64,000 bases of DNA. It comes from Acidobacteriota bacterium. Its GTDB lineage: Bacteria; Acidobacteriota; Blastocatellia; Pyrinomonadales; Pyrinomonadaceae. The notes below the pieces were generated by a model. It was not told the origin of the DNA. It saw only the letters and a program-made list of their open reading frames with translations, and did no database searches. Location of the stretch: NCBI GenBank assembly GCA_016713675.1, contig JADJOS010000001.1:1054001-1118000 (forward strand), in the 5' to 3' direction. This document shows, piece by piece, positions 1 through 9,373 of the stretch (position 1 is its first letter; the number at the start of each line of letters is the position of its first letter). The position numbers and the translations under genes were made by a program.

Positions 1-486
1 GACGATCAGCCCGGAAGTGTCTTTGTCGAGGCGATGGACGATGCCGATACGCATCTCGGCTTGGTCGCTGTTGATCGCTGACTGCTCGAGTTGAAAGTGA
101 TATGCGATCGCATTAGCCAGCGTTCCGCTTTGCACGCCCGCTCCCGGATGAACGACCATTCCCGCCGGTTTGTTGATGACGGCAAGAAATTCATCTTCAA
201 AAACGATATCGAGCGGAATGTTCTCAGGTTCAAATCGTACCGCTGCCGCTTCGATCAGATCGACCTCGACCTCGTCATTCCTGCGGAGTTTGTGCGAAGG
301 CTTGACCGTTTTTTCGTTGACCAGAACATCTTCGTTCTCGATCAGACGCTGCAATTTTGCACGCGACCAACCTTCGATCCTGTCCGCGAGGTAGGCGTCG
401 AGCCGCGTTCCTTCGTCATCCGCATCCACAATAAAGCTATTTGGATTTTCGTTGTGGGCTGGGTCTGTATTTTGTGTCTCGGTCAA
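1..486 (-). CDS. rluD: RluD-family 23S rRNA pseudouridine synthase (5' part only)
   Basis: Only the N-terminal part is present; the gene runs off the left edge. The translation shows an S4 RNA-binding domain (GTRLDAYLAD...WSRAKLQRLIENEDVLVNE is recognisable in pieces) followed by the start of the synthase domain with INKPAGMVVHPG and the active-site motif HRLDKDTSGL, whose Asp is the catalytic residue of the family. The enzyme converts specific uridines of 23S rRNA to pseudouridine in the cytoplasm. The likely start is TTG at 486, whose last two bases form the TGA stop of lgt (TTGA overlap), implying translational coupling at the end of the ileS-lspA-lgt cluster. The exact target uridines cannot be told from this fragment, so the symbol denotes the family. 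Confidence 0.87.
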   Translation of the reverse strand, partial: MTETQNTDPAHNENPNSFIVDADDEGTRLDAYLADRIEGWSRAKLQRLIENEDVLVNEKTVKPSHKLRRNDEVEVDLIEAAAVRFEPENIPLDIVFEDEFLAVINKPAGMVVHPGAGVQSGTLANAIAYHFQLEQSAINSDQAEMRIGIVHRLDKDTSGLIV

Positions 487-1289
487 AGTATTTCCTTGGT
501 CTCACCGGCCTTTCGCAAACGGAAGATCATAAACACGATCGACGCTGCGGCAACTATCAGACTAACACCTTGTGAGGTCGAAAGCCCTGTGAGCGTTGTG
601 AATCCGAATAGGTCGCCACGCGGATCGTCGCGAATGAATTCGATCGAGAAACGGACGAGCGCATAAATAATGCCGTATGCGATAAGGACCTGGCCGTCAA
701 ATTTCTTACGGCGGTGAAGCCAAACGAGCAGGCCGAAGACAGCGAGCATCGTAAATGATTCGATCAATTGCGTCGGGTACAAATAAAGATCAGAGCCGTC
801 GGGCCCATAAACGGGGACGCCGGTATAATCGTGTCCGGCCTCGGTAAAATGCACGCCCCAGGGCAGGTGCGTCTCTTTTCCCCAACAGCAGCCGGCCGAA
901 AAACAGCCTTGTCGGCCAAATGCCTGTCCCAAAGCAACGCCGGGAGCGAATGCATCCGCGGCTTTCCAAAAATTCAGTTTGTACAGCGGCACAAGTATCG
1001 CAACCGCCAGAAACCCGCCGATCAGGCCGCCGTAAAACACGCCGCCGCTCCGGAGGAAATCGAGCGTAAATATCTCGACGCCCGGCTCGACAAGGATCAT
1101 CAGCATCTTCGATCCGACAAGCCCGCCAACTAAGACCCAAAGCCCAAGGTCGTAAATTCTCTCCTTCGGCAACCCGTCCCGAGCCGCCAAGCGTGATGTC
1201 GCATAAAGGGCAAGCAACATCCCGACCGCCAAAAAGATGCCGTATGTCGTGACCGGAAACGTGCCGATGCGGAATAACTCTGGATACAT
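483..1289 (-). CDS. lgt: Prolipoprotein diacylglyceryl transferase
   Basis: Lgt transfers a diacylglyceryl group from phosphatidylglycerol to the lipobox cysteine of prolipoproteins in the inner membrane. The 268-residue protein has the expected length and about seven hydrophobic segments. It shows the Lgt region GQAFGRQGCFSAGCCWG, which matches the GR-GNF/C-GCC-G signature, and a C-terminal RFSIEFIRDDPRG block matching the conserved E-x-R-x-D region. Its ATG shares one base with the TAA stop of lspA (TAATG), so the two lipoprotein-maturation enzymes are translationally coupled. The downstream rluD start overlaps the lgt stop in the same manner. Confidence 0.97.
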   Translation of the reverse strand: MYPELFRIGTFPVTTYGIFLAVGMLLALYATSRLAARDGLPKERIYDLGLWVLVGGLVGSKMLMILVEPGVEIFTLDFLRSGGVFYGGLIGGFLAVAILVPLYKLNFWKAADAFAPGVALGQAFGRQGCFSAGCCWGKETHLPWGVHFTEAGHDYTGVPVYGPDGSDLYLYPTQLIESFTMLAVFGLLVWLHRRKKFDGQVLIAYGIIYALVRFSIEFIRDDPRGDLFGFTTLTGLSTSQGVSLIVAAASIVFMIFRLRKAGETKEIL

Positions 1290-1819
1290 TAGTTAGTGTT
1301 GGTCGTCAGCGGTTCGCCGCCTGACTCTTTCTTTTCACGCTTGCTCAAGACCATATCGATGATCAGTAATCCCGCACCTACGCAAATGGCCGCATCGGCA
1401 ATGTTGAAGGTCGGATAATGCCAGTTGCCGAATTGGACATCTATGAAATCTACAACAAACCCAAGTCTCATTCGGTCAACGACATTGCCGACAATGCCGG
1501 CAAGCAGCAGAACAAGAGCACCCAAAATACGATCGTCTGTACGCGGGGTCCGCCAAAAAAAGTAAAGCACCAATGCCGCTGCAACAAACGCGACCGCAGA
1601 CAATCCCCAACGTCCAGCGTCACCGTGGTCGTCAAGCATCGAAAACGCCACGCCCGTATTCTGGGCATACGCAAAATTGAGAAACCCATCGATAACGGGG
1701 CGGTCGCTGCCAAAACGCAGCACGCGCGTCGCCCAGGCCTTTGTGACCTGATCGATCATAAAGACACCCCCCGCGATAGCTAAGTAGGCAAATTTCCAGA
1801 TAAAGTCTTTTTTGGTCAC
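1289..1819 (-). CDS. lspA: Lipoprotein signal peptidase II
   Basis: LspA cleaves the signal peptide of diacylglyceryl-modified prolipoproteins, the step after Lgt. The sequence has four hydrophobic segments and both catalytic aspartate blocks: GNVVDRMRLGFVVDFIDV (GN-xxDR) and FNIADAAICVG (FNxAD). I chose GTG at 1819, giving 176 residues, close to the usual length. An upstream in-frame extension to 1885 would run into the preceding gene and add residues not seen in the family. That GTG overlaps the TAG stop of the upstream NTF2-like gene (TAGTG), again suggesting coupling. The protein ends in a charged, hydrophilic tail. Confidence 0.95.
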   Translation of the reverse strand: MTKKDFIWKFAYLAIAGGVFMIDQVTKAWATRVLRFGSDRPVIDGFLNFAYAQNTGVAFSMLDDHGDAGRWGLSAVAFVAAALVLYFFWRTPRTDDRILGALVLLLAGIVGNVVDRMRLGFVVDFIDVQFGNWHYPTFNIADAAICVGAGLLIIDMVLSKREKKESGGEPLTTNTN

Positions 1820-2268
1820 TATGGTTTCTTGGTCTCGGTTGCCGTCTTCGGCTCGGCGTAGAACGATTTGTTTATGATCTTCCACTCGCCGTTTATCTTG
1901 AGCAACGACATGTAATCAACAAATTTTACGGTCGGGTAATCGAGTATTACCTTCGCTGTCGCCGCGTTACCGGCAATATCTATGCTCTCTACCCACCGTT
2001 TGCGCTTTGCCTCGTCCGCGGCAGGTTTACCCGACGCCCCGGCGATATAATCGGCGAACGAACGCGTCGTATATTTGCCTTCGCGTATGAATATCAGGTT
2101 GCCCTCGGTATGAAATGCCTTTTTAAAATATTCACGGTCACCAGTGGCATGGCCCCTCAGATAATTTTCAAGCGGAACGCGAACCGCGTCTTTTTCCGCG
2201 TCCTGTGCGAACGCGATCCCGGCGAATGCGAATATTACCGAGAGCAACGCGGCAAACTTGTATTTCAT
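1819..2268 (-). CDS. Secreted NTF2-like (putative lumazine-binding type) protein
   Basis: A 149-residue exported protein. MKYKFAALLSVIFAFAG followed by IAFAQ is a clean signal peptide. The mature part has the layout of a SnoaL/NTF2-like domain of the lumazine-binding 2 type: an N-terminal helix with LENYLRGHATGD, a beta region with GNLIFIREGKY, and the C-terminal pair DYMSLLKINGEWKIINKSFY. I chose ATG 2268 because GGAGG lies at 2279-2283 and the signal peptide starts there; a longer frame extends upstream without a ribosome site. Such proteins act as small binding domains or enzymes, and no substrate can be deduced. It lies between a second small secreted gene and lspA in the ileS cluster. 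Confidence 0.7.
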   Translation of the reverse strand: MKYKFAALLSVIFAFAGIAFAQDAEKDAVRVPLENYLRGHATGDREYFKKAFHTEGNLIFIREGKYTTRSFADYIAGASGKPAADEAKRKRWVESIDIAGNAATAKVILDYPTVKFVDYMSLLKINGEWKIINKSFYAEPKTATETKKP

Positions 2269-2324
2269 AATTCTTGAACCTCCAATATTAGGAGTTGTTA
2301 CGTCCGCCGCCGTCAAAGTGTTCG

Positions 2325-2759
2325 CTATTCCGTATACGGAAAGACCCCTTTCGGTGCTTTGTACTTGCGCCACCAGTCGGCATAACAAACGTCGGTACAG
2401 CCGATGGCGTAATGCACGACCTTCCATTTTCCGCCGGTTTTCTTGAGCAAAGCGAAAAAATTGTTGTCAAACATATCCGCGTCCTTTGCTTCCTGATACG
2501 GCGTTCCGCGATAGTCAGGCGGACCGCCCGAAGGGCTCTGCGGATCACCGCTGAGAAACGCCCAGTTTCCCGATACGTTGAAATTCTCGGCAGCAAAGAC
2601 GATCTTTTGCTTCAGCTCCCGCTCGACCGGAATTCGCAGTGATTCGAGTATCGCCTTTCTCACCGGCGAGCCTTTCTCAGGCGTGTATACGCCTTGACCA
2701 AACGCCGCAGCCGTTAACGACAATCCTACTATCAATAACGCAGAGATTCTGAAGAACAT
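2325..2759 (-). CDS. Small secreted protein of unknown function
   Basis: A 144-residue protein with a signal peptide (MFFRISALLIVGLSLTAAAFGQ). I do not recognise a named family with certainty. The mature part has an alpha+beta look: ILESLRIPVERELKQKIVF, then NVSGNWAFLSGDPQ and KKTGGKWKVVHYAIGCTDVCY. This resembles the NTF2-like neighbour in pattern, with the WKVVHYAIG strand near the end and two cysteines in GCTDVCY. The start at 2759 is supported by GGAGG about 8 bases upstream; an in-frame ATG five codons earlier lies before that ribosome site. It is 18 bp downstream of ileS and precedes the NTF2-like gene, so it is probably co-transcribed. Confidence 0.6.
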   Translation of the reverse strand: MFFRISALLIVGLSLTAAAFGQGVYTPEKGSPVRKAILESLRIPVERELKQKIVFAAENFNVSGNWAFLSGDPQSPSGGPPDYRGTPYQEAKDADMFDNNFFALLKKTGGKWKVVHYAIGCTDVCYADWWRKYKAPKGVFPYTE

Positions 2760-2777
2760 CTTATTTTCCTCCAAATA

Positions 2778-5636
2778 TTATTGCGCCGTGACTATCTGAT
2801 CCAACGCGTCCGCACAACGTTCGCAGACGCTTCCGTATTTAGTAAATTCTCCCACTCGCGTCGAATAATTCCAACATCGTTCGCACTTTTCACCATCCGC
2901 CGCTTGGATCTCGACGCTTTGAGATTCGCCCTCGTGGACCTCGACCTGCGAGACGATTAAGATGTATCGAAGCTGCTCGTAATAATCTAGCAGGAAGCGC
3001 GTTGTCGCGGCATCTGTCGTCAGTACGATCTTTGCTTCGAGCGGCGATCCGATGCGTTTTTCGTTTCGAGCCTCTTCGAGCGCTTTCATCACCTCGTCGC
3101 GGATCGAAAAGAGGCGTTCCCAATTCTCCATCAGCCCCGAATTGTCAGCGTCCGAGATCTCAGGAAACTCCGAAAGATGAACAGATCCGACCGACTGCTT
3201 TGGCAGGTTTTCCCACGCCTCATCACTCGTAAATACCAATATCGGAGCGAGCAAACGGCTAAGATTGTCGACGATATTGTAGAGTGCCGTCTGCGCGCTT
3301 CGGCGTTCTATCGAACGCGGAGCGAAGATGTATAGCCGGTCCTTGATGATGTCAAAATACCTGGCTGACAGCGTCACAGTGCAGAAATTGTAGATCGCGT
3401 TATATGCCGATTGAAAATCGTATGCCTTGTAACCCGCAAGCACTTTAGCGGTCACCTCATCAAGATTGGCGAGCGCCCAACGATCTATCTCCAGCATTTC
3501 ATTCGGAGCGACCATATCGGCGGCCGGATCGAAACCATCGAGATTTCCAAGTGCATATCTCAACGTGTTGCGGAATTTGCGGTAAGCGTCGACGATACGT
3601 GCCAAGATCTCGTCCGAGCATCGCATGTCCTGTGTGTAATCTACCGCCGCCGCCCAAAGACGGATGATCTCGGCGCCCGATTTTTCGACGACTTCATTTG
3701 GCGAGATCGCGTTGCCGGCAGATTTATGCATCTGCTTGCCTTCGCCGTCCACGACCCATCCGTGCGTTACGATCTGCTTATAAGGAGCACTGCCGTGGGC
3801 CGCGATTCCGCAGCTCAAACTAGAGTTGAACCATCCGCGATATTGATCGCCGCCCTCGAGATAAACATCCGCCGGAAACCGCAGAGTGTCGCCGCGAGTT
3901 TCGAGTACAGCAACACAGCTCGAACCCGAATCGAACCAAACATCGAGAATATCGGTCTCTTTCCTGAAATCTGCACTTTCGCATTTGGCGCACTTGTAGC
4001 CGCCTGGCAACAACTCGCTTTCCGGTCGGTTGTACCATGCGTCGGCAGTCTCGACTGCGAAGATATCGGCAACGTGGTCGATGATCTTTGGATCGGCGAC
4101 TGCTTCGTCACATGCCTGACAATAGAAAACCGGGATCGGCACGCCCCACGAACGCTGTCGCGACACGCACCAGTCGGGTCGCCCCTTGAACATGTTCGCC
4201 ATCCGGCCCTGGCCCCACGACGGATGCCATTTCACGTTTTCTATCTCTTCCAATGCCTTAGCACGCAATCCATCGGTCTCGCCTTCTGCGGCGGCGTCCA
4301 TCGAGATGAACCACTGGGGCGTCGCTCGAAAGATAACGGGATTCTTACAACGCCAACAGTGCGGATAGCGGTGCTCATAATACTCGACGTGGAGCAAGGC
4401 TCCGCGCTCTTTCATGAACTCGACTATCTTCGGATTGGCCTTGAAGATATTCTCACCCGCAAAATGTTCGACATCCGCAGTAAAATTGCCCGCCGCGTCG
4501 ACCGGTGCATAGACCTCAAGCCCGTATCGCTTGGAGATAGCAAAATCGTCCGCACCATGTCCCGGAGCCGTATGAACGCAACCCGTACCGCTCTTCTTGG
4601 CCAATTTGTTCTCGTATCTTGCGTCTAATTCGACCTCGGCGTCAGCCTCGCCCAAGGTCACGTGATCGCCGTTCATGATCAGCGATACGCGATCGAGCCA
4701 CGCATGCTGCGCTTCGAGCCGGTCAAGTTTTGAACCTTTGAAACGAGCGAGTTCTTTTGTGTTCTCGAAACAGCAAGTCTCGGCAAACGCCGCCGCAAGT
4801 TCGGACGCGACAATGTAAACGTCTTCGTCAACCTCTATCGCCGAATAGTCGAATTCAGGATTTACCGCAATGCCTAGATTCGCGGGCAGCGTCCAGGGTG
4901 TCGTTGTCCAGATGACGAGGGAAACATTTCTTGCGGCGAGGGCTTCGTCGATCAAAACCGGATCGGACTTGAGCGGAAATTTGACGTAGACCGACGGTGA
5001 CGTGTGCTGTTTGTACTCGACCTCAGCCTCGGCAAGGGCCGTCTGGTCGTGGATGCACCAATAGACAGGCCGCAAGCCCTTGTAAACGTATCCGCGTTCA
5101 AGAAACTTGCCGAAGAGACGTGCCGTCGAAGATTCGTACTCAGCCGACATCGTCAGGTAAGGCGTATCCCATTCGCCCAAAATGCCGAGCCGCGAAAAAT
5201 CGCGGGTCTGACCCTTCATCGCACCGGCGGCATGTTCGCGGCAGATTCGTCGGAACGTCGCGACCGGCAGATCGGCCTTGTTCTTGCCTTTTTCGGCGAG
5301 TTTCTTTTCGACATGCGTTTCGATTGGCAAGCCGTGACAGTCGTATCCGGGAACGTATGGCGCGTCGTAGCCCATCATAGAACGCGACTTCACGACAAAA
5401 TCCTTGAGCGTTTTGTTAAGCGCCGTGCCGATGTGAATATCGGCATTCGCGTACGGCGGGCCGTCATGCAAAATAAACTTTTCACGGCCTTTCCTCGCCG
5501 CCGCGATCTGTTCATAAAGCCCCATCTCGCCCCACTTTTTCAAACGCGCAGGCTCGCTCTGCCCGAGATTGGCCTTCTGAGCAAAATCTGTCTTTGGTAG
5601 GTTAACTGTCTTCTTTAAGTCAATTGGTTCAGTCAT
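2778..5636 (-). CDS. ileS: Isoleucyl-tRNA synthetase
   Basis: Charges tRNA-Ile with isoleucine and edits mischarged valine, in the cytoplasm. The 952-residue length is typical of the bacterial eubacterial-type enzyme. The class I signature HIGH appears as HIGT at about residue 68, and the KMSKS loop as QMHKS at about 635. A CP1 editing domain lies between them (VIWTTTPWTLPAN and GTGCVHTAPGHGADDF are its T-rich and D-containing motifs). The C-terminus carries a Cys4 zinc knuckle, CERCW and CERCAD. The gene heads the minus-strand run to two secreted proteins, lspA, lgt and rluD; ileS-lspA linkage is common in bacteria. Confidence 0.98.
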   Translation of the reverse strand: MTEPIDLKKTVNLPKTDFAQKANLGQSEPARLKKWGEMGLYEQIAAARKGREKFILHDGPPYANADIHIGTALNKTLKDFVVKSRSMMGYDAPYVPGYDCHGLPIETHVEKKLAEKGKNKADLPVATFRRICREHAAGAMKGQTRDFSRLGILGEWDTPYLTMSAEYESSTARLFGKFLERGYVYKGLRPVYWCIHDQTALAEAEVEYKQHTSPSVYVKFPLKSDPVLIDEALAARNVSLVIWTTTPWTLPANLGIAVNPEFDYSAIEVDEDVYIVASELAAAFAETCCFENTKELARFKGSKLDRLEAQHAWLDRVSLIMNGDHVTLGEADAEVELDARYENKLAKKSGTGCVHTAPGHGADDFAISKRYGLEVYAPVDAAGNFTADVEHFAGENIFKANPKIVEFMKERGALLHVEYYEHRYPHCWRCKNPVIFRATPQWFISMDAAAEGETDGLRAKALEEIENVKWHPSWGQGRMANMFKGRPDWCVSRQRSWGVPIPVFYCQACDEAVADPKIIDHVADIFAVETADAWYNRPESELLPGGYKCAKCESADFRKETDILDVWFDSGSSCVAVLETRGDTLRFPADVYLEGGDQYRGWFNSSLSCGIAAHGSAPYKQIVTHGWVVDGEGKQMHKSAGNAISPNEVVEKSGAEIIRLWAAAVDYTQDMRCSDEILARIVDAYRKFRNTLRYALGNLDGFDPAADMVAPNEMLEIDRWALANLDEVTAKVLAGYKAYDFQSAYNAIYNFCTVTLSARYFDIIKDRLYIFAPRSIERRSAQTALYNIVDNLSRLLAPILVFTSDEAWENLPKQSVGSVHLSEFPEISDADNSGLMENWERLFSIRDEVMKALEEARNEKRIGSPLEAKIVLTTDAATTRFLLDYYEQLRYILIVSQVEVHEGESQSVEIQAADGEKCERCWNYSTRVGEFTKYGSVCERCADALDQIVTAQ

Positions 5637-5683
5637 TTTCGTAAAACCTAAATATTAACACGGTGGAAAATTTATTTCCCCAA

Positions 5684-5717
5684 TTGAAAAAGCCCCAAGC
5701 CTCATTTTCGGCTTGGG
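5684..5717 (-). terminator. Rho-independent terminator downstream of clpS
   Basis: On the minus strand CCCAAGCC (5717-5710), an 8-base loop, and GGCTTGGG (5701-5694) form a perfect 8-bp stem. It is followed by GCTTTTTCAATT, a typical U-tract. It lies about 140 bp beyond the clpS stop and just before ileS, so it probably separates the two transcripts. Confidence 0.75.
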
Positions 5718-5854
5718 ACCCTTTCGAACAAAGCATCAGCTCCGGTTCCGCTCTCTAAGGAGCAAAGTTCCCGTTGGTAATAATGCTAATTTTAAAATCG
5801 CTGCACATAATCAAATTGAATGCTAACACAACCCTCGGTCATACCAAAGCACTT

Positions 5855-6166
5855 TTACTCCTCCTCCACCGTGCATAACAGCGGATATTCCCGTGCTTTT
5901 GCGAGGTTCATCGCCTTTTCGGATTTCATATTGGCGATCTCGAATGGATAGATTCCGGCGATGCCGATGCCTTCGTTGTGGACCTTTAGCATGATGGTAA
6001 ATGCCTCCGCGTCGGTGCGGTTAAAGACGTATTGGAGGACGAAAACGACGAACTCCATTGTCGTAAAATCGTCGTTGTGGAGTATGACCTTGTAGAGTTT
6101 TGGTTTTTCGAGCCGCGTTTTACTCTCGGTCAGGACGTCGCCGCCTATGTCATCAAACTCGGGCAT
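5855..6166 (-). CDS. clpS: ATP-dependent Clp protease adaptor ClpS
   Basis: ClpS binds N-degron substrates and delivers them to the ClpA/ClpC-ClpP protease. The 103-residue product from ATG 6166 shows the family core: YKVILHNDDFTTMEFVVFVL, where the HNDD/TTMEFV block forms the N-degron pocket, then MLKVHNEGIGIAGIYPFEIA and a closing AKAREYPLLCTVEE. An in-frame start further upstream (6211) adds a basic segment not typical of the family, so I prefer 6166. No clpA is adjacent. A minus-strand terminator at 5717-5684 probably ends this single-gene transcript. Confidence 0.95.
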   Translation of the reverse strand: MPEFDDIGGDVLTESKTRLEKPKLYKVILHNDDFTTMEFVVFVLQYVFNRTDAEAFTIMLKVHNEGIGIAGIYPFEIANMKSEKAMNLAKAREYPLLCTVEEE

Positions 6167-6304
6167 AAAGAAAAGTATAGACGAATGCCGCTGTTTTTTG
6201 TTAAATTTCAATTGCGCTGTTTACTAAGTATTCAATTTGATGTTGCTTACGCCGCCGATTACTGAAATCGGGCTCGTATTGACCGTCTTCTTACGCAAAC
6301 GAAA

Positions 6305-9300
6305 ATGAAAAACGCAACGACCTCAGCTAAGGAGAAGTCCGTCGACGATCATGCTCGAATGCTCCATCTGTCGCCTGAAAGAATTGACGGACTCTTCGCC
6401 AGCATCGGCCAGAAGCTCCGCGAAGGCCTATCGGGCGAGGCTGAAAAAATCATCGACAAAGCGACCTCGGCAATAGCGTTTACGCCGGATCAATTTGCCC
6501 ATCTCAAACGCCTTCTTTCATTTACGCTCGAGACTATCGGCCGATATCAGGAATCGCTCGAGGCAGTCAAACCGTTCGAGGATGAAGAGAACCTCTCAAA
6601 ACTCGAACCCGAAGCGCAGGTTCGCGTAATAACGCAGCTCGCCATTGCCTACAACAACATGGGTGAACAGCCCAAGGCTGTGACGCTCCTCAAAGAAACG
6701 CGACAAAAGGCAGAGGACGCAGCACTCGCCGGCCTGCTGGGAAACATCGATATTGCACTTGCACGCGTATACCGAAAGCTCGCCGAATATCCGATCTGCC
6801 GCGATTACGGTCAAAAGGCCCTTGACCTTTTTCGTGAGAATGGTGTGTGGCTCGGTATGGCTGAAGCATATCGTGAGATCGCCAATAGCTTTCACCAGGA
6901 AGGAAACAGCGAAAGATCGCTCGAATTCTTTGAACTCGGTATCAAGATCATTGGTGAGAATTCAGCTCCTTTCATGCTCGGAAAACTCTACACCGACATG
7001 TCCGGCGCATACTGGTTCCTTCGTCGACCGCAGGACGGCGTCGAATGTCTCGAAAAATCGATCGAATTTTTTGAGCAGACAGATCACGCATTGAATTCGG
7101 TCATTGCCTATAACAATCTCGGCATCAACCTGATGCTGATCGGCGAATGGGCCAAGGCCGAGGCTATGATCCATCGGGCGCTCGAAATAGGACTCAGACA
7201 GAAGTACGTTCATGTCGCGGGCATCTACGATTCGCTCGGCGAATTGAAACTGCTCCGCGGCGAACTCGACGAAGCTGAAGATTTTCTTAACAAGGCCGTC
7301 GGCGTCGCACATCAACACAAGCACGCCTGGTACACGATCCAGCCGATGCGCAATCTCGCCCGGCTCTATCTCGCACAAGGGAGATTCAAAAAAGCCATCG
7401 AAAAGGCACGTGAGACGATCGATTTTGCCGCCGAGATCGGTGGTAAGCATTACGCCAATATGGCTGGGCTGGTCCTTGCCGAAAGTTATCTCAGCCAGGG
7501 CGGCGTCGAAGAATGCGAAAACTCGCTCCGCGTCATCGAGGATAATGACCCGTCAGCAGACTTTTTCGTTCTCGGCAATATTCAGCGCATCCGCGGCCTC
7601 GCCGCTCTTGCCGACGAAGACAACGAACTCGCGATTCATCATTTCAGCCGCAGCCTGACGATATTCGAGGCGGGCGAAGATCTATATCACACCGGTCTGC
7701 TTCACTATCTGCTCGGTGTAAATCTTGACGAAGGCCACACAGATCGTGCCCGTAAGAGCCTCACTACGGCGGCCGATATCTTTCGCAAGCTCGGCATCAA
7801 GACATTTACGGACTCGATCGCCAAAGAACTTGTTCGAGTGGAACGAGCAAAGATCGCTAAACCCGCGACGGTAACGAGCAAGCGAGCAAACTCAGTAGTA
7901 TCGCAACTCCTGACCGTCCGACTTGCCGAGGCGACGGCGTCCCGCGAACTTCTGTTCCGCGAACTCGTAGCAGTACTGCAACAGGAGAGCAATGCCAAAA
8001 AGATAATCATCGCCGAGGTCAACGATCAAAAGCGTCTGTATCCATTTATCACACACGGGTATTCCCCGATCGAAAGTAACGAGCTCGTCGGAAAACTGAC
8101 CGATGCACAAAACAAGAACGACGAAAAGAATTTCGCCCGGACAAAAAACATCGCCGTTTTGCCGCTGCGGGGAAGTGCGGCCGCTCCGGCGTTTCTGATC
8201 ATCCAACCGGCGTCGGGTGCTGTGCTTAATGACGACAGTTCGCTCGCACCGCTGCTTCGCGTCGTCGAACTTGGAATGGACGTCGTCGCACTTCGCGAAC
8301 GGGACAAGTCGACACCGACCGAACAGGACGCGTCGCCATACACGTCAAACAGTCTGATGCCCGGATTTATTCACTCATCGCCGGCGATGACATCGCTGGT
8401 CGAAGAGGTATACAAGATCCGTTCGTCCGACGTGACCGTTCTCGTTACCGGCGAATCAGGCACCGGTAAAGAATTGGTTTCGCGTGCGATTCACACGCTT
8501 TCCAACCGTAAAGACAGGGTCTTTGTTCCGTTCAACTGTACTGCCGTTCCCAAGGAACTCGCCGAAGGCCACCTGTTCGGCTACAAAAAAGGCGCATTTA
8601 CCGGTGCCGTTCAAGATTCGCCCGGAACGATCCGCACGGCCGACGGCGGCACTCTGTTTCTCGATGAGGTCGGCGACCTGCCGCTCGATGTTCAGCCGAA
8701 ATTGCTCCGATTCTTGCAGGAAGGCGAGATCCAGCCGCTCGGCGACAAACGCCCGCTCAAGGTCGATGTCCGCATCATCGCGGCGACGAACATGCCGCTC
8801 GAAGAAAAGGTCGCCGACGGCACATTTCGCGAGGATCTTTACTATCGTTTGAACGTAATTCGCCTTCGCGTACCGCCGCTTCGCGAACGCCGCAGCGAGA
8901 TACCGCCGATCGTCAATTACTACATCAACCATTATTCGGCACGCTTCAACAAGCGAAATATAACGTTCACGCCGCAGACGATCGATATGCTGATGGTGAG
9001 CAGTTGGGACGGCAATGTCCGCCAGCTTTGCAACGAGGTCCAACGCGTCATCGCTCGAGCGGTCGATAATGAGGTCGTCACACCCGATCACCTTTCACCC
9101 GAGCTGAAACGCAGCTCGCAGCCGCTCACGCCGTTCGGGAACCAAGACAACGTCCGGCCGATCACGAGCTACGACGGATCGTTTTCGCCGTTTACGAACA
9201 TCGCCGAAGGCGGCACACTCGAGGACGCTGTCACCGAACTCGAAATGCAGCTCATCCGAGCATCGCTCGTCCGCCACAGCTGGAACATCTCGCGAGTAGC

Positions 9301-9373
9301 GAACGAACTAGGCTTGACACGCCGCGGCCTTTACCTCAAATTGTCGCGGTATGGAATAGAAAAGGCTGCCTAG
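6305..9373 (+). CDS. TPR-containing sigma-54-dependent transcriptional activator
   Basis: A 1022-residue regulator. Residues about 40-500 are a long array of tetratricopeptide repeats (IAYNNMGEQPKAVTLL, SVIAYNNLGINLMLIGEWAKAEAM and similar). A GAF-like region lies at about 520-690. The central AAA+ domain has Walker A GESGTGKE at 716, GAFTGA (the sigma-54 contact loop) at 763-768, and a Walker B region with GGTLFLDEVGD. The C-terminus is a Fis-type helix-turn-helix (VANELGLTRRGLYLKLSRYG). There is no receiver domain and no adjacent histidine kinase, so the TPR/GAF part is presumably the sensor through protein or ligand binding. The activated promoters are not evident here. It overlaps the cystatin-like gene by 4 bp tail-to-tail. 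Confidence 0.93.
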   Translation: MKNATTSAKEKSVDDHARMLHLSPERIDGLFASIGQKLREGLSGEAEKIIDKATSAIAFTPDQFAHLKRLLSFTLETIGRYQESLEAVKPFEDEENLSKLEPEAQVRVITQLAIAYNNMGEQPKAVTLLKETRQKAEDAALAGLLGNIDIALARVYRKLAEYPICRDYGQKALDLFRENGVWLGMAEAYREIANSFHQEGNSERSLEFFELGIKIIGENSAPFMLGKLYTDMSGAYWFLRRPQDGVECLEKSIEFFEQTDHALNSVIAYNNLGINLMLIGEWAKAEAMIHRALEIGLRQKYVHVAGIYDSLGELKLLRGELDEAEDFLNKAVGVAHQHKHAWYTIQPMRNLARLYLAQGRFKKAIEKARETIDFAAEIGGKHYANMAGLVLAESYLSQGGVEECENSLRVIEDNDPSADFFVLGNIQRIRGLAALADEDNELAIHHFSRSLTIFEAGEDLYHTGLLHYLLGVNLDEGHTDRARKSLTTAADIFRKLGIKTFTDSIAKELVRVERAKIAKPATVTSKRANSVVSQLLTVRLAEATASRELLFRELVAVLQQESNAKKIIIAEVNDQKRLYPFITHGYSPIESNELVGKLTDAQNKNDEKNFARTKNIAVLPLRGSAAAPAFLIIQPASGAVLNDDSSLAPLLRVVELGMDVVALRERDKSTPTEQDASPYTSNSLMPGFIHSSPAMTSLVEEVYKIRSSDVTVLVTGESGTGKELVSRAIHTLSNRKDRVFVPFNCTAVPKELAEGHLFGYKKGAFTGAVQDSPGTIRTADGGTLFLDEVGDLPLDVQPKLLRFLQEGEIQPLGDKRPLKVDVRIIAATNMPLEEKVADGTFREDLYYRLNVIRLRVPPLRERRSEIPPIVNYYINHYSARFNKRNITFTPQTIDMLMVSSWDGNVRQLCNEVQRVIARAVDNEVVTPDHLSPELKRSSQPLTPFGNQDNVRPITSYDGSFSPFTNIAEGGTLEDAVTELEMQLIRASLVRHSWNISRVANELGLTRRGLYLKLSRYGIEKAA

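Noticed and set aside
3411..4628. A 405-codon open frame on the plus strand opposite ileS
   Set aside because: It is the antisense reading of a strongly conserved synthetase gene, has no family motif, and lacks a ribosome site; high GC at third positions keeps antisense frames open.
5718..5854. Small gene between ileS and clpS
   Set aside because: All frames have stops or lack a start with a ribosome site; the stretch is best read as the clpS 3' end and terminator.
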